Part shown: positions 36,798-50,326 of the stretch, one piece after another
How the letters are laid out: the number at the start of each line of letters is the position of its first letter
How positions within the stretch are numbered: position 1 is the stretch's first letter
NCBI RefSeq assembly: GCF_041381155.1
Contig: NC_091142.1
Coordinates: forward strand, 41,651,604 to 41,715,603
DNA: 64,000 bases
Direction of reading: 5' to 3'
Source of the DNA: Argopecten irradians
Taxonomy: Eukaryota; Mollusca; Bivalvia; Pectinida; Pectinidae
Position numbers and translations under genes: made by a program
Notes under the pieces: model-generated
The model's database searches: none
What the model saw: only the letters and a program-made list of their open reading frames with translations
What the model was told of the DNA's origin: nothing

Positions 36798-39700
36798 GAC
36801 GGCTTGAACGGGTTAGACATTATCTATGGTCATGCAAGCGGAAGTAGAAGCACCAATAAAGCGGAAAATGAGAAACTGACGACTAGTATGTTATAATATC
36901 TGGACATGCGAGCGGATCTGTAAAATCTTGGCTTGAAATGACATTCATTTTTACCCTACATTTGATGACTATACAAAAAATAGGTTTGTTCATTAACTTA
37001 GCTGATCCAATAGGAGTGTCTGCTGGTTATTTTCTTTTTACTTGTGAAATAGCTGAATACTAATCTATAAAAATTATATGTTTATTACATTGTATTTACT
37101 TAACATCTGGTATTTCTATAAATAGACGTGGGGTGATTTTTTTACAATACGAACATTTAGCTCAATTTATGAATACCTAACTTATATGTTGCCACATGCT
37201 TGTGAAGTGGGTGCTTTATCCTTTAGTGAGTTTACCTCAAAGACAATCTTTTGTTTTTTCTTTTTATAATCATTAGATATCCATATGGAACGATCACTGT
37301 TTTATATCATGTAATGTATACATCCTATTTACTTTGTACATGTTATGCATTACCTACGACTATAACACCATGCTCTTACATCCGGAACCAACAAAATTGA
37401 TTCGTGTATGTATATAACTTGTTTTGCAATAGATGTACAGTAGAGAAAATAGAGTATTTTATTAATAAATTTAGAGCAAGTGTGACGTCGGAGAATAAAA
37501 ATAAATTTCTTGTGAAAAAGTAACATCAATGTAATTGTTATGATATCTTTTAAATGTTATTGGACTGCTTTATGCTTCCATTTCTTCTAGTATTTCATAG
37601 TCATGAAGTTCTTTCGAAATACACTGTTTCCCATAGTGGTACAAGGTAGGAATATATCAATATCTCAGTGTGTTTAAATATCGTTAATGATTTTGATTTG
37701 GACAGAAGATATCCGACACTTCTGCTATAGTAAAGTATCCAATTTCGTTTGACCTCACTCAAACTACAGTTGGCATTTCACCTAGCCGACCGGGGTTTTA
37801 TCCGCAAGTCATACGTGAAATATAAATAGAATGGATATATTCCATCTTTGTTTATTACAGAGTTAACTCCCTTGTGAATATGTATCCGTTGTGACCTTAT
37901 TACGCCATGAACAATGATTTCAATGTTATCGTATGGTGATTGTTAAAATTTCGCATTTACCTTTGGATGGAGTTTTAAGTTGTAACTTACATAATTGTCA
38001 ATGGTTCATTGTGGGTTTTTTTTATAGAGAATCAAATTTGCTTCATGTTATTCATTTAGTTTGCTATTGTAAAAAAGATCAAGGTTCGGTTATAACTGGA
38101 ATAAGAACGTTTAAATCATCCAACAATCATTCAAGGTGTTTACATGATTTCTAATTTCTGTAAAGTCGTGATATACCACGTCTTATAATTTTTATAAATG
38201 TGTTGGTTTAAATCTTGAAAGATTTATATATGTTTTTAATTTTTAATAAATATCATTTGCTTATATATTATCGGTTTTATTGGTTGCTATTGGTAATTTT
38301 GTTTTCAATCATTTTTGAAAAGTTAAATTTGCGATAACGAATAGGCTTTCGTTCAATAGAGTTTGAGTTTCCAAAGAACCGTTTCCCTTTTTCAATCTCT
38401 ACAAATACACGGATGTAGATATTTGTATCAAAACTTTCACAAAAAAGGTTATACATGTACTCGCGAGAAAAAATATCCGATAATATTATACATATTTACT
38501 TAAATATAATTCAGATTTTGCTTCTACCGATGATTTTTCACAAAATATTAAAGCAAAAAAACAACTTTCTGAACATTTTATTGGGAAATAAATACAAACC
38601 AGTGACGTCGATATTTATAACGTCACATCTGATTGGCAGATATAATGGGGTAATGATTTCACAGGAAACAATTGAAAAATGAAGTTTGGAAAGATTGTTT
38701 ATAGTAGTACTTCAAAATTGAATGATAAGAATTTATTGAATACATTGCCATGTGATGGAGATGGAGATTCATGTATTACACAAAACATTGCGTGTACTCA
38801 CATAATTCGCCGCTTCGAAGTTTATTTAGAAATGTTTTGTGTTATATCTCCATTTGTGTTATATCTCCATAATATACATTCTAACCATTAATCATTTATC
38901 CTTACACAAACACCGTATCGCAATACGCGCTGGACTGTTGCTATGTTACTTAACACAACAAACAACATAGACGCTAATTAAGAAATTAGAAATAAAAAAA
39001 TCTTATCAACAAAATATAATTTCATTATTTGCGGTTGAATGCTTATATTGTCTGGAAAATTGCTATCAGTTCCACAGCACTTTCGTAGAATCTTCGCATG
39101 AATGCGTAAGTAAACAGAAAGTCTAACAGTACTTGAGATCGATAATTCATACCTGAAAAGAACAAATTATAATTATTATACAACTAAATCATAGTTTTCG
39201 GTTTCCTTTTATTTATTTATATATTTTTTTGCTTGTGCCGATAGCAATTCGGAAGCGTTAGTCAACCAGACTAATACACTCAAATACTGAATCCAAAGCA
39301 AACCTTATAAGGAATTGTAGATATAGCAAAATATAATTTAATTTTCTACACTGGAATAGTTGTTCATGCAGACATAATGTTTATGTTTGTTGCTACCCCG
39401 GAGACATAAATCCAGAACGAATCATATGCATGATGGCATATCAATAATCGGGTCACGACAACAGTAGCATATGGCATAGGAACACACTTGGCATGAACAA
39501 TGTACATTGTATTACAAGGAAATAGTTCTGTTACGATCACTGTGTCATTGGTACTCTTTACGAAGAGAAAGTCATATGATGATGCTAAATATTCTCTTCG
39601 GCTGCAATAGACATGACTTGTTCTGTACTTGATGATGAAGGTATTAGTAAATGAAACAGAATTAACCGTTAGTCTTCGCGTGTTATTGATACGTATACAT

Positions 39701-40299
39701 ACCACCCAATGTGTGCCGAACACAATTTATTGTATGTCGTGTTAACGTTCAAATATATATTGTACTGCACGGAAACTTACTTTAAATTGTTCTTTATTTA
39801 GACAGAAAAGAATAATATTTATTCAATAATCTCTTTCTTTCTCTCCATCATTAGGTAAAGTTTATCTGAAAATAAAATCTCAATGTAATGGTGCCAGACG
39901 GCGTCCGCCGGTAAAAAGGCCTACATAACTTACTAATAACCCGTGAAATTATTAAATTGTAGTACCCAAAGAAAAGACAATTGAACAAGAAAACAAACAA
40001 TATCACATGAAATATGAAAGGCAATAAAGGCAAATTACCATTACCGGTAGCAATAATTAGATAAAAACGTGTTAATTAAATATTTCCACGTCAATAACTT
40101 TGTTGATTGTTTAATAAAATTAATCCCATGACATGTTTCATACAATGTACCTATCATGACGACATAGAATCGTGTATAATTGACTATGCTGTAAGCTTAT
40201 TTTAATAGGGAATTATAGCTTGTATTTATATTGAAATGATAAATATCAAAGAAACACAATTTAACAAAGCATGACAATTGATTGACTCGTGCCCTATCC
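36798..40299. other. Intergenic spacer, no gene recognised
   Basis: Holds the channel 3' UTR at its start (AATAAA at 36855-36860 and about 37464). No exon of a known family is seen further on; open frames such as 37933-38154 and 39364-39723 (minus) lack recognisable motifs. Confidence 0.4.
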
Positions 40300-41090
40300 G
40301 GGCCACGAATTCACGATCTGTGATGAAATACGGTTGTATTACCATGCTATCCGGAATCGCTGTCCGCTCTATTTTGTCTGTTAGTCTCGCCGTCAAGTAG
40401 ACGCTTGTAATGTTAAGCTATATGTAAGTTAAGCGTTCTAGGGCCTAGGATTATTGCAAATAGAGGGCGCTAAAGTCGTTGCCCGGCAGTATATAAAGCC
40501 GCGGTTTCAACGAGAGTTTTTCTTAGTGTTGAACGAGCTGCTGAAGCGAAAACACCTAAGTGGTTAATACAAGGTAAATATAGATGTGCCTGAACAAGGC
40601 TTGCCTATATACGTCAGTTGATAATAACTTACGGAAGAGATTGAGATCGGAGATTGACGTGCCTGAATAAGGCTTTCCTCCTCCGCGTTATATACTCTGG
40701 AGAGTAAGTTGTAAACTGAGCCTTGGGATTGCTCGTTGAATGATTACGATTACATGAATCATTGAGAGTACTAGTGATTACTCTGTGAGTACTCGGTAAA
40801 ATGTAATGATTGTGTGTGAATCATTGCTGGAGTGATTGCTCTGAGAGTGCTCGGTAAACGTGAGTGCTCAGTAGCAGTGAGTACTGTGAGTGCACAGTGA
40901 TTTTGAGTACTCGGTAGCTCGGTAGTGTTAAGCCTTAGGGAAAGGTTCTTATAGATAATATTACATTGATTTTATCGTAGTCTGATTATATATGTGCGAG
41001 TAGGGATTATCGAATCACCCGAGGTAGGGGAGACTACTCGCATAGGCTTATAGATCACTCAGTATTTGTTGCTAATCATTTAATAATTAT
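40300..41090 (+). mobile_element. LTR-like promoter sequence of a second retroelement (solo or truncated)
   Basis: A strong TATATAAAG (about 40490) lies within a GC-richer stretch, followed by sequence like an LTR leader: GTGTTGAACGAGCTGCTGAAG, a duplicated GTGCCTGAA(C/T)AAGGCTT motif (about 40588 and 40660), and a degenerate array of GAGTACTCGGTA-type repeats (about 40765-40925). It ends where the minus-strand Gypsy LTR begins and has no counterpart beyond the other Gypsy LTR, so it is not part of that element. Boundaries are uncertain; a host promoter is the alternative. Confidence 0.4.
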
Positions 41091-41109
41091 TTCATCGGGT
41101 TTTGTCGTT

Positions 41110-41177
41110 CTGTAAATATAATAGAGAGAGCTGTTTCTTAAGATGTTTCCTCTTTATTGGTCTTGGTCAAGAGTGAC
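41110..41177 (-). repeat. 68-bp direct repeat within the LTR, inner copy
   Basis: Identical over 68 bases to 42809-42876. On the minus strand it contains CCAATAAAGAGG and ends CTCTCTATTATATTTACAG, followed by AACGAC. That end resembles a 3' splice acceptor. Confidence 0.9.
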
Positions 41178-42808
41178 AATTCAAATGCACATACAATACA
41201 ATGGAAAGATTAAAGTTACACTTATAAGTTTACAACACATCCAAGAAATAACAGGCAGTACAGTTTACAATAAAAGGTTTACTACACACTGAACACTTGA
41301 TAATTTAGTTTAATAATTTGGGGAAAATTAGCAAATAATCAATTATATGGTAGAACTCACTTGACAATGAGAGGGGTAATGAGAGAGTAATTAATGATAA
41401 TAGAAACGACAATAATGATGAAAATAATCAGAATAATAAAGAAATTAGTATCTTAAATTGTAATCTATAAACTTTGACCTTTGTCGATAAGTTATAAAAT
41501 ATATCTATACTGGAATTCAGCTTTAAGTACACTAATAAAGGGAAATTCCTATTTATAAAATATATCTTCAATTTATGTAGCTTAATGTATATTATTTCAT
41601 CATTTACAAACTCAAATGAGAATATTAATATAATTAACTCCATAAATTGTTATTGAATACTAGATAAACCAAACTATACAATAACTGGCTATTAACTAAT
41701 TAAAAATGATCTGTAAACACAATGTGTTAAAAATCTAAATTTGGTAACTGAAGACTTAATTTACACAAGAGAAAATGATCAAACTGATCATGAACCAATG
41801 AATAGTTACACACTATGCTTAATATATAGAATATCTTGTAATTCTATGAGAGAATAGTTCTTCGAACAAGAATACAATAAAATATTAAGCGAATAATCCA
41901 TTCGCACCTATAAATTCTCCAAAATGAGTAATTCTAGATATTTTATATACTTAGCTTAATTTCTGCTTATTTAGGATAAAGAACAATCAATATTTATATC
42001 CATTGATCAATTATGATACAATTATAATACATCTATTTCAATCAAAGAACTTTTGGTAATTATGATAAACATTTAAACATGAATCCTATCAGAAACATTG
42101 ATTTTCAATATAACAAGGGAGGTAACTGTTACTACATATTTGCTTGTTTTTAAACAGAATAAATTGTTTCATATATAGAGTTAACCTTATTCAATTTAGG
42201 ATAAATATATTTGTTTCAGAAACAAGATCAAAATGCGAAACATATTCCTGAGCGTATGAATTCAATCATTTAGCAAAATCAAGCTTACACAGAGACAACA
42301 TTTATAAACAAACATTTCAAAATTATAAGACGGCGATGCCTCTTATGCTTTCAGTGACATTATAGATCAAACCAAATTGATAAATAATAATAATATCACA
42401 TTTACAGTACAATTACCTAGTCTATAAATGATATATCCAACCTTCAGCATGTTGATGAGTTTAGAAAACATTTTACGAAGAAGATTCTTTCTCGAGTTGT
42501 TAATTTTGTAAAACGCAGGAAATGCGCTAACCAACAAAGGGGAGTAACTCTCATCACTCGCATAAGTTAGGTTGCACACCAGTAATTACAAAGTGGCCAA
42601 GTTTGCAATATTTAAACTGGTTATAACAACATGCTTTCAGTATAGAATTTTACAAATATAAAACACAAGTAAAATAAATAATACAAATTAATCAAAAACA
42701 ATTGATTTGGAATTAAATAATTAAACATTCCATACATTGACTTTAACATAATTATCATATACAAGTTATACACTATACAACATACAAAATATCAAAGTCT
42801 GTGCTTAC

Positions 42809-42876
42809 CTGTAAATATAATAGAGAGAGCTGTTTCTTAAGATGTTTCCTCTTTATTGGTCTTGGTCAAGAGTGAC
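42809..42876 (-). repeat. 68-bp direct repeat within the LTR, outer copy
   Basis: Same 68 bases as 41110-41177. On the minus strand it ends ATTTACAG and is followed by GTAAGC, giving a CAG|GTAAGC donor-like junction. Confidence 0.9.
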
Positions 42877-43714
42877 CAGACCAGTTAACCGAAATCAGCA
42901 TCTCGACAGGTGCACATGCGCAGTGATCGTTAGATCATAACCTGCGGACTCGAGTGGTCAGACGCGCTTACGGCAAAAGCAATTAATGACCTTCGCGTAA
43001 ACATTGAAAAAGACCTTATAGCAGTGTCTGATTTTACCGACAAAGATCTGGTTAGGTAACAATATCCGGCGCTGTCAACACTTAAGCTCTTAAATTAGGG
43101 TTTTGAGTAATTCTTATTACAGCTCTGAAACTTGTCCTTTGTTCATATTTTTCTGACACATTAATCCGGAAGTTTCTATTATGTTTCTACCTAAGGCAAG
43201 CTATAGGTAATGAATTTACACTAGTATATACATATATATACGTTCTTATTACAATTATTGAAACTTTCAAAATTGAAATAAAACAAGTTTGAATTAAAAA
43301 CTATTTGAACAAATGAAATCAATCATAGTTAAAAATAAAACAAAATAACACACTATTTTTCACTATGAAATATCCCTCCTGCTTAGAAAAATTTTCGTCC
43401 CGAAAATTAGTAATCGACAAGTGAATAAAATTAAAATAGGCTTGTCATGTGTTCACAGTATTATAAAGGGATCATAGTTCAGAATTCTTTACAATGCAAT
43501 TCGTTGAGAAAAAAAATGAAATTTACAAGTCATCATACATAAAATGATCACAAAAATAATGTACACATTTGAGAACAAAAATTTACAGTATTTACAATGA
43601 GCTCATAATATAATCACATTTCAATCTACAATTCTTGTGTGATTTACATGCATGTTTGGTACACAGGCAGTTCTGTTCATAGACATTTCATGTCCCATTT
43701 GTTACAGAGTACAG

Positions 43715-46123
43715 TCACTTAAGCAATGAGAAATAACCATGATGTGCAAGCAAAATATATGCTGTATAAGGCTGCGCCAAAATTCTTTTTATTTTTCTAG
43801 CTCGAAATGGTGAGACTCGATAAGATTTGCAGGGGTAGATGCGATGTTTAGTATGGTTGTTAATGACATAAAATTCTGACCAATCAAAATGAATTATTGG
43901 GAAGATTTTACCATGAATAGAAATGTTACTAATATCTATAGGAGGGCAAAATGTCCAGTTATCTGGGCACAAAGGTAGAGAAGTTACTCTAACAAGTTCA
44001 CATTCGTGACCACTGGTCAGTTCAACAAACAGAGAGGTTTTGTTAGTCTTAATAAGCTTTTTCCAAATTACATACACAGCAGTAAGGATGAAGATAGTTG
44101 TTAGAAGGGAAAGAGTGACATATGGCCATGGTGTTAGCAGTGAATTGTATACATGTTCTGACATGAGAGTAGGTGTTGTTGGGTCAGGTAAGGCTTGATA
44201 GTGAAAACTTGGAATTACAGGTGGAACAGTAAAGGCAGAAGACTTTTGAGCAAGAAGAACTACAGCAGAAAGCTTTCTAAGTTTAGCATACAGATAGAAA
44301 ACCAATACAATTGCTATGCTAGAGGTAACTGTTCCTATTAAAGCAATAACACCACTAGTATCTGGCCAATTAACTGTCTCAAAAGGAATCTGACCTTCTA
44401 TCATTGATTCAGCTAAAGAGGAGAAGACAGTTTCACGTTTTTGGGCTTTTTGGGCAATCTTCTTTCAAGCTCAGATCATACTGGTTATCATTTGCAAGAT
44501 ACTTAGAGAAAGAATGATTGTAAATTTTGAATGAAGGAAGCTTAATGTAAACAAACTCAGAAGAAGACGTATCACCTAATATTGATGAATGTTCAGATGG
44601 TGGAAAAAATTCTTGTAATAGAGCTAAGTTGATGGGATGGACAACTGAGATATCACTAGTTCCGTTTCTACATGATCCTAACCGAGGTGGCATAAACAGA
44701 TTGTTTGAAGTAAGGGAACATCTACATGGTATTTGAATAACACAAAAAGTACATCCTTTAATGATTCTCTGTCCTGAAGGACAATCCAAGGCTAGCATAG
44801 TGATATGATACAAAAGTAATGTAGAGGGGGCCAGTTCCTTAATACTGGGCGAAAGAGCATTTGCGATAAATCTAAAATCACAATTTTGTTTCACTGAATC
44901 CTTGTGATTGTAGAACACAGATGATAAACATGATGGTTTGGCAATTGAGGACAAAGCAACTTGAAAAGGGCAATACAATATTTTATCACCTGAACATGAC
45001 TTCAACTGGTCATGTGAAAGAGTTGAGAAGTGCTGATTGTCATGTGTATGTAAGAAGTAGTCTGGGGTGCCAAGTAGCTGTGTAGCATGAGTAGACGAAG
45101 CGTTAAGTGGAACAGGAACAGAATACACTTTATACAAAGAAAGTGGTTCAACAAAGGTAGAAATTGGTATTTGCAAAAGAATGTACAAATTTCCGTGGTG
45201 TCTAGCAAAAAGGAAGCGTGCGAATGAGTAATAATACAATGGTTCCTATGTATTATATTAAATCCCGGAAACTTCCTATCTATGATACTTTGTATTTGTT
45301 TCAGGGAGTCATCAATAACATGAGGTGCAAGAAGAAATGGAGATAACTTTCCTTTCAATAAGTCATGTGAATGGCTAATTTAGCATGTTCTAGGTGTTTG
45401 TCTAGAATTGTTGTAGCGTTAATTTGCATTAACATCATCTTTTCCAAAAGTACAAATTCGTGTTCTATTCCATCTAAAGATCTGGCAAATTGGTTAGATA
45501 AAGTTATTGTTTGATCATGGTTTGTTTTGATTGCATTCATAACATTGTCAAATCGATCATTTACCGTAGAAATGAAGGATGTAAGTTGGTGTGCTTCGTC
45601 TGCCATAGCTTTTGCTAGCTTAACATTATTCCTATTCAAAATCTGCATATGACGCTTGAGATTTGAAACATCACTTGAAGTAGCTGTACCAAAAAGAGAC
45701 TTGGATATCTCTCCAATAAAATCAAAAAGACCTCGTTTGTTTCGACGTGAACTGAATGGTGAATTGTTTGGAAGGTAGGAATGTGGAAATTAACCGATGC
45801 AATTCTCTCACAGTCTCGTTAACGTTTGCCATACATTGAGTACGAAGATTGTTCAATGTTTGAATCACTGAGTTAGCAGACTCACATGTTCTTCTCTTGC
45901 AAGGGACGATGTCTGGTAGTGACAAGCTTGTTGGTAGTGGTATTTTAAAGGTGTGGGACCAATATTCCTGTCCAAGATGCAACTTTTGCGCTGGCTCAAA
46001 TAGAATGCCATAATTCAATCTTTGCACGGATGTTGATTCACTAAACACTATGGGCAAGCAGAGGAGGGCCATCACAATCACGTTCCACATTTGAGGAAGA
46101 CCAAAGACACCTACAGAAGACAT
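43715..46123 (-). pseudogene. env-like glycoprotein gene of the Gypsy element, several frame breaks
   Basis: Open segments 46123-45722, 45648-45355, 45358-45002, 45239-44433 and 44404-43715 follow one another in different frames. The first opens with a hydrophobic signal-peptide-like run (about residues 12-28). A basic R-x-K-R furin-type site is encoded at 45744-45733, followed by a Gly/Phe-rich hydrophobic stretch of fusion-peptide type. The middle is helical with several N-x-T/S sites and a Cys-rich part; the last segment has two hydrophobic runs (residues 18-42 and 93-117), the later followed by basic residues. This layout is that of the F-type envelope proteins of errantiviruses and baculoviruses. 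One break lies in a short T run near 45787. Function in virion entry is inference; the gene as written is interrupted. Confidence 0.75.
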
Positions 46124-46457
46124 AGAGGGGAAAATAAAGATTAATCGTATAATATGCCGATAAAGAGTCGTCGACTACTCTTAAGCACTAAACTGACAGA
46201 GATCTGCCAAGATCTTAACACATTATTCGATAGACAGAGAGAAAGTAAAGTAAGATGGTACCACTATAGTTGTCTAAGGGATAATCCTCTATATAGGATC
46301 GTATTCATTGTGAGAAACAAGTCAATTTTGACTGTTTGCCTCTTTTTCTCGCTTTTTCCTGACTGCGTACGCTTTATATGGAACATTCTCACTATTTCTG
46401 CAGGTATATTTTCAACTGGTTCCCAGGTTCGATCTCTGTATCCGATCCATTTTTACC

Positions 46458-49400
46458 TTATATTCCTTTTTTACCGTTTCTTGTTCTGCATTTCAGTAAC
46501 TTTTCAACAGGATAAGTCATGGTTTGAATATCATTATTTCCTGGCTGACTTGCATCATCAGCACTTTTGTCATGTTGACTATTTGTCATATGTGTCCCAA
46601 GGTCAGGGGTATCATCATTATCTGCAACTGGTGCTGCGGGTGGCACTCTAGGAGCCACAAGTGGTGCTATGGGTTGATTCACCACTGGTACATTAGGTGT
46701 ATCAAACTTAGGTTTCTGATTTGAGCTGGTATATGGCTTCAGCCTGTTTGCATTTATAAGAGACTTCAACTCTTTATGTGTATCGCACCTGCGAAGTTTG
46801 TATGTGTGATTTGGTCCTATATCCACAATATAAAATGGTCCATCAAGAGGATTGTGGAGTTTGGGTGATAAACCCTGTGGTACTTTTGTTGTATGAAGCA
46901 TTACTAGGTCATTCATTCTAAACGTGGGAACAGACGCTTTCTTGTCGTGATGTTCTTTTTGCTTAGCTTGTGCTTGTTTTATATTCCTTTCAGCTACAGT
47001 CTTCACATACTTCAGATGATTCAGTAACTGTAAGACATGAGTCTTAGCATCTTTGTTTAAGCCGTCTCTAGGAATGAGAGATGTGTCAAAGGGCAGGTTC
47101 ATCTCTTTACCGTAGAGCATATGATATGGAGACAGGTCTGAGGATTGAGTAGAGGGGCTCATACGAAAGGACATGAGAATCCCAGGCAGAAAATTGGGCC
47201 AGTTTTGCTGGTTCTTGTCAACATAAGCTCTTAGACACTGTGCTAGAGTGCTATTCATTCTTTCGCACGTAGAATTGGTTTGCGGGTGGTACGAGCTTGT
47301 AAAGTGTCGAGTGACTTGGAAAATTTCACAAACTGCAGTGACTAACTTACTGAGAAAGTTTTGACCTCGATCACTGACAATAACTTGGGGTGCTCCATAT
47401 CTGCTAAATATCTCTCTAAAGAGAACATCTGCAATCTCCTTTGATTCCTGAGTTTTTAATGGGGAATGCTTCAGGCCATTTGCTAAATGAATCTACAATA
47501 AGTAGAATATACTTGTATCCTTCTTTTGATGTAGTTATTGGACCTAGAATATCCATATGAAGCCTTTGAAAGGTATCAGTAACGGGCATTGGGGTCAATG
47601 GGGCATGACGAAGATGTATGGGCTTTTTGATTCGTTGACAAGTGTCACATGACCTGATGTAGTCTGCTACATTCTGGTACATCTTTGGCCAGAAATATTT
47701 CAGCTGAATAGCTCGATAAGTTCTATCAAGACCAAGGTGTGCTCCACCAGCTTGACAATCATGATATGACAAGAGCACATCTTCCCGCAGACATCTGGGA
47801 ACTGCCAATTGTTTGAAGTAATTCTGTGCTCGCTTAGCACGGGTTTGGTACATGTGATATAGAACGCCATCTAAAACAACATACTGGTTTGAAAGATAAA
47901 GAATTTTGTTTGCAGAAGCCTTGTCATCTGGTAAATCTCCTTTTGTTAGATATGAATAGATACCTTTGAAATCAGCACATTCTGACTGAAGTTTTGATAC
48001 ATTATCTGCTGGAATAGAGTCACTCACCTCCATGACCGTGTCATTAATTTTAGCACTAGCATGTGAACCTTTGTACACAAATTTAACTTGTAGAGGTTTG
48101 TGTTGTTTCGGTTGAATATTGCTTACCTCAGCACTTGGTAATACATCTTCTACATCGGGGGTTGTATCATTATCATACTCACGACGTGAAAGAGCATCAG
48201 CTACCACGTTCTTTGGTCCTGCTTTGTAAATGATCTCATAATCGTATCCTTGTAATAATACTGACCATCTGGCGAGTCTCCCTGTTGACTCTGGTTTTAT
48301 CGTTTTTAGCCAAACTAGAGCACTATGATCTGTGTAGATCTTAAACTTCTTACCTGTGAGATAGACATGATAAGCTCTAATACCTTCAACAATTGCTAGT
48401 CCTTCTTGTTCTGAGACACTATACTTACGTTCGTGCTGGTTCAACGATCTACCTCCATATGCAATGACTTGTTCTCTTTTGTGTTCGTCAATTTGACCTA
48501 ATACATATCCTATAGCTTCAGTGGAAGCATCTGTGGTAAGAATGAAAGTTTTTGTGTGATCTGGATAAGCTAAGACAGGTGTAGATGTTAAGGCATCTTT
48601 TAGGGTATCAAACGCTTGTTGACATTTAGATGTCCATTCAAATTTTATGTCATTATTGAGTAGTTTGTTCAGAGGAGCTGTGATTTTGCTATGGTCTTTG
48701 ACAAACTTTCTGTAATAGTTACAGAGTCCAAGAAAAGAGCGTACTTGCTTTTGAGTAGTAGGAGTTGGAAAGGAACGGACAGCGTCTGTTTTTGAGGTGT
48801 CTACTTTCACACCGTCTTTAGAAATGACGTGTCCAAGATAGTGGACCTCTGGACGAGCAAATGAGCACTTACTGGGCTTGAGTGTAAGGCCAGCTAGTTT
48901 AAGTCTGTCAAACACTTCCTGTAAGTGTCGGATGTGGTCGTCAAATGTGCGTGAATACACAAGAATGTCGTCCACATAGACAAGACATGTTTTCCAATTC
49001 AAGTCTCTCAGAACTTTGGTCATGAGGGCTTGAAAGCTAGCGGGGGCATTCACTAAACCAAATGGCATGCGTTTCCATTGATAAACGCCTGATGGAGTGA
49101 CAAAAGCTGATTTGTGAGCTGTGTCAGGGTCCATGGGAATCTGCCAGAATCCAGAAGCTAAGTCGAGAGTAGAAAAGAATTGAGCATGCGATTCACCTAT
49201 TGAATCAAATACATCATCAAGACGTGGAAGAGGAAAGGAGATTTGCTTAGTAACAGCATTGAGCTTTCTATAGTCTACTGCAAAGCGCAGTTGACCATTT
49301 CGCTTTTTGACCATAACTACCGGTGATTGCCATAGACTAGTTGACTCCTGAATAATGTCATTATCCAGCATCTCTTGAATTTGCCTGTTCATTTCTGCTT

Positions 49401-50300
49401 TTACTTCAGGGCTTTGTCTATAGAATCGTTGGCGAATAGGGGATTCATCAAATGTCTCTATTCGATGTGGTGATTCAAGAGTGTTTCCTAACTCTGACAG
49501 GTCAGTGGCAAAAACTGATCTATTTTTAAGAAGAAAAGAAGAGAGAAGATTTTGTTGATGCTGAGAGAGATTGGAGGTCTGAAGGTCAAAAGATAGGTCG
49601 TTCTCTGGAACTGCATTGTCTTCAGTAATGGAAGTATCTATTGGGGGTGTCTAGCGACATGATAGAATTTTCTTCAAAAAGAGAGACTGATGCAACTGTT
49701 TGATTCTTTTTGATTTTTATATCCCTGTCAGTTGGGTTCATAATTTGCATACAAGATAACTTCCCTTTCTTAATGTAAGCTATACTTTTTGCTCCTGCTA
49801 ATTTTAATTTAGGGAGAGATGGGGAAGGTTCCAGGATCACAAGAGAGCCTAAGGGTAAATGTGATACTTTGACAGGTAACTGATAAACACTATTTGCTGG
49901 AATTACTTCTGATGATTTTTGCTCTTGCTAGGGCTATGTCTACGTCTATTGAAAAGGTTGTTTCTGTTGTGTGCTGTCTTTTATGTGTAGTAATTTTTGC
50001 TGATGTGTCAAAAATAGCACCATTGTCTCCAGATAAAATCCATACCTAATATCATTCCTTGGTGAAATTCTTTAAAAACATGAAATTTCTGAGTAATTGC
50101 AACATTACCGAAAGAAATAGAGAGACATAGGACACCAAGACTGCGATGAATTTCACCGCCAGCTACTCGAACACTAAGGTCAGATTTATGTAAGTTTGAT
50201 ATGTCAACGGAAAGTTTCGTTAACATAGGCAAGGCTACAACAAGAAATAGTTGCACCTGTGTCAACCAGTGCTTTCACTGGAAGGCCATTGACCTCAACA
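46458..50300 (-). CDS. Gypsy pol: protease, reverse transcriptase, RNase H, integrase
   Basis: The protease DTGA motif is encoded near 50260 with an ILG-type second motif near 50030, in a shifted frame. The main frame 49392-47416 (658 codons, open further upstream) has RT motifs TLDLASG (75-81), FGLVNAP and YVDD (139-142), RNase H D288 and D355, and integrase zinc residues H544, H552, C582, C585 and catalytic D614. A single extra A in a run near 47460 shifts the frame; the remaining integrase residues (SDRGQNF and the HPQTN...E block) continue near 47375-47250, then 47258-46458 gives the C-terminal part. Between protease and RT lies a segment at 49840-49622 of the kind usual in this family. 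All catalytic residues are present, so the sequence is recent or its breaks are assembly errors. Confidence 0.92.
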
Positions 50301-50326
50301 CTTACAGAATTTCTATCGACCCGCTG

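Larger units (their letters stand above)
41091..43373 (-). repeat. 3' LTR of the Gypsy element
   Basis: On the minus strand it starts after the purine tract, has about 500 bases of U3-like sequence, then a 68-base block with AATAAA (42876-42809), about 1.63 kb of AT-rich sequence, the same 68-base block again (41177-41110), and ends near AACGACAAAACCCGATGAAA. The part 41091 to about 42462 matches 51763-53135. The left limit is set by where the two LTR copies stop matching. Confidence 0.75.

Noticed and set aside
39364..39723. Minus-strand open frame of 119 codons
   Set aside because: It starts at GTG just after a stop, has no convincing splice sites or recognised motif, and one frame of this length is expected by chance in 64 kb.
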